Shown piece by piece: positions 7,165 through 12,011 of a stretch of DNA of 12,011 bases. Positions within the stretch are counted from its first letter, which is position 1, and each line of letters begins with the position of its first letter. The position numbers and the translations under genes were made by a program. Source of the DNA: an uncultured Rubellimicrobium sp. (GTDB lineage: Bacteria; Pseudomonadota; Alphaproteobacteria; Rhodobacterales; Rhodobacteraceae); contig CADCUU010000389.1 of NCBI GenBank assembly GCA_902805995.1, positions 1 through 12,011 of the forward strand. The letters run 5' to 3'. A model generated the notes under the pieces. The model was given only the letters and a program-made list of their open reading frames with translations, did no database searches and was not told the DNA's origin.

Positions 7165-7707
7165 TCATCTTACCGCGGCAGTAAGGCTGGCCAGGACGAA
7201 GTCGGCTCGCTCCGCCACGCTGACTTTGGGCAGGAGAATGACTTCGTAGCACAGGGCCGGACAGGCGACGAGGAGTCGCTCGTACTCGGCCACCGCCTGG
7301 TCCATCCCATGCCGCCGCTCCTTGTCGGTCCGGTAGATCCCCGGCCAAGGCGGAGCCATAAACACGCGCTGGTGGTACCAGTCAGCCGCAAGGCTTTCGA
7401 CTGCGGGTCGTCCTGTCAGGTGCTCCAGACCCACAGCCGCGTCCACGAGACCCCGGTCGAAGAAGGTCCACCCCCCGAGATCCTTTGCCGCCGCATAGTC
7501 CTGCCGCGCCATCTCAAACGCCCGGCGCGCAAACGCGACCATATCGGCCCAAGGCAGTGCGGCTCCGCCGCTCGCAAGCTCCTGCGCAACGATACGGCGG
7601 CCGGGCTCCTCCACCACCCGATGTTCCCGAGTGGCAAGCTCTGCAAGGAGCGTCAACTTGCAGCCGCCGGAGCAGCCCGTGACCAGAACGAGGTGGTCGC
7701 GGCCCAT
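7165..7707 (-). CDS. AAA_28/NadR-like P-loop ATPase with damaged Walker A motif
   Basis: A 180-residue protein resembling the small 'predicted ATPase' group with the AAA_28 (NadR/Ttd14-like) domain, whose cellular role is not well defined. The start is HLVLVTG with the P-loop at 11-19 reading GCSGGCKLT, where the family has GGPGSGKST-like sequence: the glycine before lysine is cysteine and the following serine is leucine. Other family features persist: VVEEPGRRIV at 31-40, TFFDRGLVDA at 81-90 (Walker B region), APPWPGIYRTDKERR at 118-132, and YEVILLPKVSVAERADFVL at 154-172. ATG 7707 was chosen; an in-frame TGA lies six codons upstream. Two non-synonymous changes in the one essential motif suggest early decay or loss of nucleotide binding, although the frame is intact over the full expected length. 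Confidence 0.75.
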   Translation of the reverse strand: MGRDHLVLVTGCSGGCKLTLLAELATREHRVVEEPGRRIVAQELASGGAALPWADMVAFARRAFEMARQDYAAAKDLGGWTFFDRGLVDAAVGLEHLTGRPAVESLAADWYHQRVFMAPPWPGIYRTDKERRHGMDQAVAEYERLLVACPALCYEVILLPKVSVAERADFVLASLTAAVR

Positions 7708-7832
7708 GATGTTCAGGATCCTTCAACACTGACACTGGCCAAACTGAGCAAGGACGACGCCTTTGGGTTCACGAGCGTGGTCCCTTCGCCGGGGCAAACG
7801 GGCGACGGACTGTTGGAGGCCACGAACCAACC

Positions 7833-7861
7833 TTTAGATCGTTTGTCATGCAGTGGCTCAA
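7833..7861 (-). promoter_or_regulatory. Possible housekeeping-type promoter for the P-loop gene
   Basis: On the minus strand TTGAGC (7861-7856) and TCTAAA (7838-7833) are separated by 17 bases, each matching four of six consensus positions of a -35/-10 promoter. It lies in the 163-bp gap between the YdeI-like gene and the P-loop gene. The match is modest and the -35 overlaps nothing else. Confidence 0.25.
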
Positions 7862-7870
7862 TACATCAAC

Positions 7871-8491
7871 TCACCGCTCTATTGCGCCTTTGCCAGTCAT
7901 GATCCTGGTGCGGAACCTGGCGATCCGGGCCACTCGGGTGGCGAACGTCTTAGCCGAACTGAGGGCGATCACGTAGCTCTTCTGGCGACCCGGCGTCAGC
8001 GCATGGAAGGCCTCGGCCAGCTCGGGGTCGGCATCCAGCGCCGCGACCAGCTCGTCTGGCAGGTCGAGCGAGTACTCCTCCTTGGCTGGCTTGAGGCCCT
8101 GCTCCGCATAACCCATCGCTTCGCGCAGGTAGGACAGGATCACTGGCTTTCTCTCCGCCACCTGCTCGTTGCCGCTGAAGCGGATCATGTCACGATGTCG
8201 GGTGTTGGGGCCCTGCCGCTCCAGGATGCCCGCGGGGTCTTTCAACAGGGCTGCGTTGAGGAAGCTCAGGCGGAAGTCGCCCCGGAACGCGCCGATGATC
8301 GCGATGTTACGTTCCGCATGCATGTAGCAGGGATGTGCCCACTTCACGGTCTCGGTGAGTCCCGCGTCCCGGCAGAGGCGGCGGAGGTCAGCCAGTCCCG
8401 GCGCCCAGGGCCGCGTCGAGCAATCCGGGGTGGCGAAGCGGTCGCAGCGGCCGCAACCTTTGGTGAAGTAGTCATCAACCTCGGTGATCAT
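7871..8491 (-). CDS. YdeI/OmpD-associated family protein (DUF1801 plus OmdA-like)
   Basis: A 206-residue protein of the YdeI family. The N-terminal DUF1801 domain shows a cysteine-bearing start (C13, C16, C24 in GCGRCDRFATPDC), then ETVKWAHPCYMH at 47-58, NIAIIGAFRGDFRLSFLNAA at 62-81 and LLKDPAG. The C-terminal OmdA-like part contains YLREAMGYAEQGLKP, LDLPDELVAALDADPELAEA, FHALTPGRQKSY and a basic tail TRVARIARFRTRIMTGKG. The biochemical role of the family is unknown; some members have been linked to stress or peptide resistance. The ATG at 8491 has GGAG about 6 bases upstream. It follows the sigma gene on the same strand with a 110-bp gap, so co-transcription is possible but not shown. Confidence 0.85.
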   Translation of the reverse strand: MITEVDDYFTKGCGRCDRFATPDCSTRPWAPGLADLRRLCRDAGLTETVKWAHPCYMHAERNIAIIGAFRGDFRLSFLNAALLKDPAGILERQGPNTRHRDMIRFSGNEQVAERKPVILSYLREAMGYAEQGLKPAKEEYSLDLPDELVAALDADPELAEAFHALTPGRQKSYVIALSSAKTFATRVARIARFRTRIMTGKGAIER

Positions 8492-8601
8492 CGGAAGCTC
8501 CGGCAGCGAACAAGGAAGGCTGAGGTTCGGGCGATCCAGAGGTTACGCCCGACGCGTCGATTGCGGAAGAGTTCGGCCGGGCGTCGCAGGAATGGCTTTG
8601 G

Positions 8602-9522
8602 TCACGGGCGGTTCCCGTCCGGCGACCTCCCCTGCCCCTCCTCGTCCCGGTCTGGGAGAAGACAGAGGTCGAGCCGCCACAGGCGCTCGGGCTCAGCGAT
8701 TACCTCGATGGCGAGGATGACGCCTGCGGCGACCACGAAGGTCAGGACACGCTCGACCTGGCCGCGTGGCGCGGCGACAAGGGCTGGGGCACCGTCCACG
8801 AGCATGAGCAGGGCCGCACCGGCCGCCGCACTCGCGCGGGTCGCCACGGTTGTGGACCCTCTCACCTGGCTCGGGGCACCCGGCGGCAGGAGGCTCGCGT
8901 CGATGGTCAGGGTGACATCGGGATCGAGAAGACGCAGGAGCTGGTCGAGGCGACCTCCGCGCGCGGCCTCGGCAAATGCTGCGACTACCGCCGCCCGGGC
9001 CGTGATGTCGGTCGCTCCTCGGTCCGGAGCGCCCCGCACGCGCCGCCGCGCCCGGCTCGCGAGCTGACGCACGGCCACGGTTGAGCGGCCGAGGACGGCA
9101 CCCACCTCCTCGAAGGAAAGGCCGAAGAGGTCATGGAGCACGAAGGCCAGTCGCTCGGCCGGGCCGAGGCGGTCGAGTACAACCACAAACGCCAAGCCCA
9201 CGGCGTCCGCCAGGATCGCTGCCGTCTCGGGGCTGGGTGCCGGGTCGGGCACTTCCAGGGGCTGCCCGGTCGCATCCTCGAGAGGTTCCTCGGCGCGGCG
9301 CCGACGCTGCCGGAGTCGGTCAATGGCGGCACGGACCACCACCGTCGAGAGCCAGGCGCCCAGGTTGTCGATGCCCTCCGGCCCGGCCCGCGTCAGGCGC
9401 AGCCACGCGTCCTGCACCACGTCCTCGGCTTCGGCAGCCGAGCTTAAGACCTGAGCCGCCAGCGCCACGAGGCGCGGCCGATCAGCCGCAAAGCGCTCTG
9501 CTGCAACCTCGAAAATCGGCAT
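8602..9522 (-). CDS. ECF RNA polymerase sigma factor with SnoaL-like C-terminal domain (ECF41/SigJ-like)
   Basis: A 306-residue extracytoplasmic-function sigma factor. Sigma region 2 covers about 10-75 (AEDVVQDAWLRL at 32-43, then the DNA-melting segment up to AAIDRLRQRRRR). Sigma region 4 covers about 105-162 (LSFEEVGAVLGRSTVAVRQL helix-turn-helix at 135-154). A C-terminal SnoaL-like domain follows at about 176-285 (LLDPDVTLTID, VRGSTTVATRA, IEVIAEPERLWRL). In ECF41 and SigJ-type factors this domain modulates activity in place of a separate anti-sigma. No anti-sigma gene is adjacent. The canonical WLPEP linker motif of ECF41 is absent; the linker reads AEEPLEDATGQPLEVPDP. The start at 9522 is set by a strong AGGAGGG; the frame is open further upstream to 10062 but that part is antisense to the YCII gene. 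An exact ECF41-type promoter precedes it, implying autoregulation. Confidence 0.9.
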   Translation of the reverse strand: MPIFEVAAERFAADRPRLVALAAQVLSSAAEAEDVVQDAWLRLTRAGPEGIDNLGAWLSTVVVRAAIDRLRQRRRRAEEPLEDATGQPLEVPDPAPSPETAAILADAVGLAFVVVLDRLGPAERLAFVLHDLFGLSFEEVGAVLGRSTVAVRQLASRARRRVRGAPDRGATDITARAAVVAAFAEAARGGRLDQLLRLLDPDVTLTIDASLLPPGAPSQVRGSTTVATRASAAAGAALLMLVDGAPALVAAPRGQVERVLTFVVAAGVILAIEVIAEPERLWRLDLCLLPDRDEEGQGRSPDGNRP

Positions 9523-9526
9523 CCCA

Positions 9527-9533
9527 CCCTCCT
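9527..9533 (-). promoter_or_regulatory. Shine-Dalgarno sequence that fixes the sigma factor start
   Basis: On the minus strand AGGAGGG is followed by TGGG and then the ATG at 9522-9520. This decides the start against the 180-codon upstream open frame. Confidence 0.7.
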
Positions 9534-9552
9534 GGACCGCCCTACTCTCCTT

Positions 9553-9579
9553 GACGACCGGCGGCTTCGGATTGTGACA
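9553..9579 (-). promoter_or_regulatory. ECF41-type promoter facing the sigma gene (autoregulation)
   Basis: On the minus strand TGTCACA (9579-9573), exactly 16 bases, then CGTC (9556-9553). This is an exact match to the promoter pattern described for ECF41 sigma factors. CGTC ends 30 bases upstream of the sigma start codon, a suitable leader length. Confidence 0.72.
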
Positions 9580-9612
9580 CCGGGTCAGAGAAGAGTTCCG
9601 ATGCCGCACACG

Positions 9613-9639
9613 TGTCACGCTCTCCGGTCGCCGATCGTC
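9613..9639 (+). promoter_or_regulatory. ECF41-type promoter facing the YCII gene
   Basis: TGTCACG (9613-9619), exactly 16 bases, then CGTC (9636-9639). It differs from the ECF41 pattern by the last base of the -35 element only. The -10 element lies 69 bases before the YCII start codon. Together with the oppositely directed copy it forms an inverted repeat, GTGACAC (9574-9580) and GTGTCAC (9612-9618). Confidence 0.68.
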
Positions 9640-9708
9640 AAGAAGATACGGCGCTCGGGAGTCCTCTCCACGGTCGCGCCGCACCCATGACAGCAAGGAC
9701 CAACTCCG

Positions 9709-10053
9709 ATGAAGTTCGCTCTGATGATCTACCAGCCCCACCCGTTCGACACGAGCGCTTACTCCCCGGAGGAATACCAGGAGATTGCCGGCGGCTATGC
9801 TGCGATCAACGCCAGCCCTGGTGTCACGCCCGGGGTACCGCTGGGCGCTGTCGCCAAGGCCGTGACGGTGCGCGTCAAAGACGGCGAGACACGGACGGCC
9901 GAAGCCCCCTACGCCGGCCCGGCCGGGGCGGTGGGAGGCTACCTGATCTTCGAGGCCGAGAGCCTGGAAGACGCGGTGGCACTCGCCGCCCGGGTGCCCG
10001 CGGCCCGGCTGGGCGGCGCCGTCGAGGTCCGCCCCTGCGAGGTCTACTGGTGA
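9709..10053 (+). CDS. YCII-related (DGPF-type) protein, likely target of the divergent ECF sigma factor
   Basis: A 114-residue YCII/DGPF-family protein with a ferredoxin-like alpha/beta fold. It starts MKFALMIYQPH, has SPEEYQEIAGGYAAINA (19-35), a central AVTVRVKDGETRTAEAPYAG (51-70), GGYLIFEAESLEDAVALAAR (76-95) and the C-terminal GGAVEVRPCEVYW (102-114). The usual DGPF(A/V) signature is replaced by EAPYAG at 65-70. Family members are small proteins of uncertain catalytic role, often encoded beside ECF sigma factors. AAGGA 9 bases before the ATG is the likely ribosome binding site. The gene diverges from the sigma gene and carries an ECF41-like promoter upstream, so it is probably under that sigma factor's control. 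Ligand and function are unknown. Confidence 0.85.
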   Translation: MKFALMIYQPHPFDTSAYSPEEYQEIAGGYAAINASPGVTPGVPLGAVAKAVTVRVKDGETRTAEAPYAGPAGAVGGYLIFEAESLEDAVALAARVPAARLGGAVEVRPCEVYW

Positions 10054-10074
10054 CGCGGCCATGTGCCGGGAGCG

Positions 10075-10093
10075 GCGGGGAGCGGTTCCCCGC
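10075..10093 (+). terminator. Hairpin after the YCII gene
   Basis: GCGGGGA (10075-10081) pairs perfectly with TCCCCGC (10087-10093) around a 5-base loop, 21 bases after the YCII stop. No T-run follows, so intrinsic termination is uncertain. Confidence 0.4.
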
Positions 10094-10244
10094 GCCTTGA
10101 CGGGTCCGAGCAGAGGCCCACATCAGCCAGCGCCGCAGCCCCAGGCCGCGGTGCCCAGCCGGCGTATCCCGAAGGAGAGCCCGATGACTGCCGTCATGTC
10201 CAACCTGACCGACCCGATCCTCGATCATCAGGACATGACCCGTC

Positions 10245-12011
<1,767 letters not shown>

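Noticed and set aside
7018..9067. Two long plus-strand open frames (7018-7902 and 7853-9067)
   Set aside because: Low-complexity, arginine-rich translations antisense to the P-loop, YdeI-like and sigma genes, all of which show clear family motifs on the minus strand.
9523..10062. Upstream extension of the sigma factor frame by 180 codons
   Set aside because: It crosses the divergent promoters and runs antisense to the YCII gene; a strong Shine-Dalgarno sequence and the sigma domain start fix the start at 9522.

Overview
This is a GC-rich window, almost fully coding, with frequent 4-base start/stop overlaps. The gene families present (MalK/UgpC-type ATPase, CaiB/BaiF CoA-transferase, CitE-like lyase, YdeI/DUF1801 protein, SigJ-like ECF sigma with a YCII partner) fit a soil or plant-associated proteobacterium, most likely an alphaproteobacterium. 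That taxonomic guess rests on gene content and composition only. No rRNA, intact tRNA, CRISPR array or transposase was seen. No stretch longer than 300 bases lacks a gene.

Region 1 (1-6942, + strand) is one tightly packed catabolic operon. In order it encodes the C-terminal part of an LplA-like solute-binding protein, two different ADP-ribosylglycohydrolase-fold enzymes (the second with a long beta-rich C-terminal extension), a MalK/UgpC-type importer ATPase, a family III CoA-transferase and a CitE/HpcH-like CoA-ester lyase. All junctions but one are 4-base overlaps (TTGA or ATGA); the ATPase instead has its own strong Shine-Dalgarno sequence. The simplest reading is uptake of a glycosylated or ribosylated compound, hydrolysis of its glycosidic bond by the tandem hydrolases, activation of a released acid as a CoA thioester, and C-C cleavage to central metabolites. 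The substrate is not evident, and the permeases are not in the window.

Region 2 (6943-7164) is a scar-like junction. It holds a 24-codon ORF that continues the overlap chain and then stops, a hairpin, and a sequence resembling a decayed tRNA 3' end.

Region 3 (7165-9522, - strand) encodes a small AAA_28/NadR-like P-loop protein with a damaged Walker A motif, a YdeI/DUF1801 protein, and an ECF sigma factor with a SnoaL-like C-terminal domain. The sigma gene is divergent from a YCII-family gene (9709-10053, +). The 186-bp gap between them carries two oppositely directed copies of the ECF41-type promoter TGTCACA-N16-CGTC: an exact match facing the sigma gene and a one-mismatch copy facing the YCII gene. 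This points to an autoregulated sigma/effector module.

Region 4 (10054-12011, +) holds a hairpin, a short ORF with a good ribosome binding site, and most of an MsbA-like ABC exporter that runs off the right edge.
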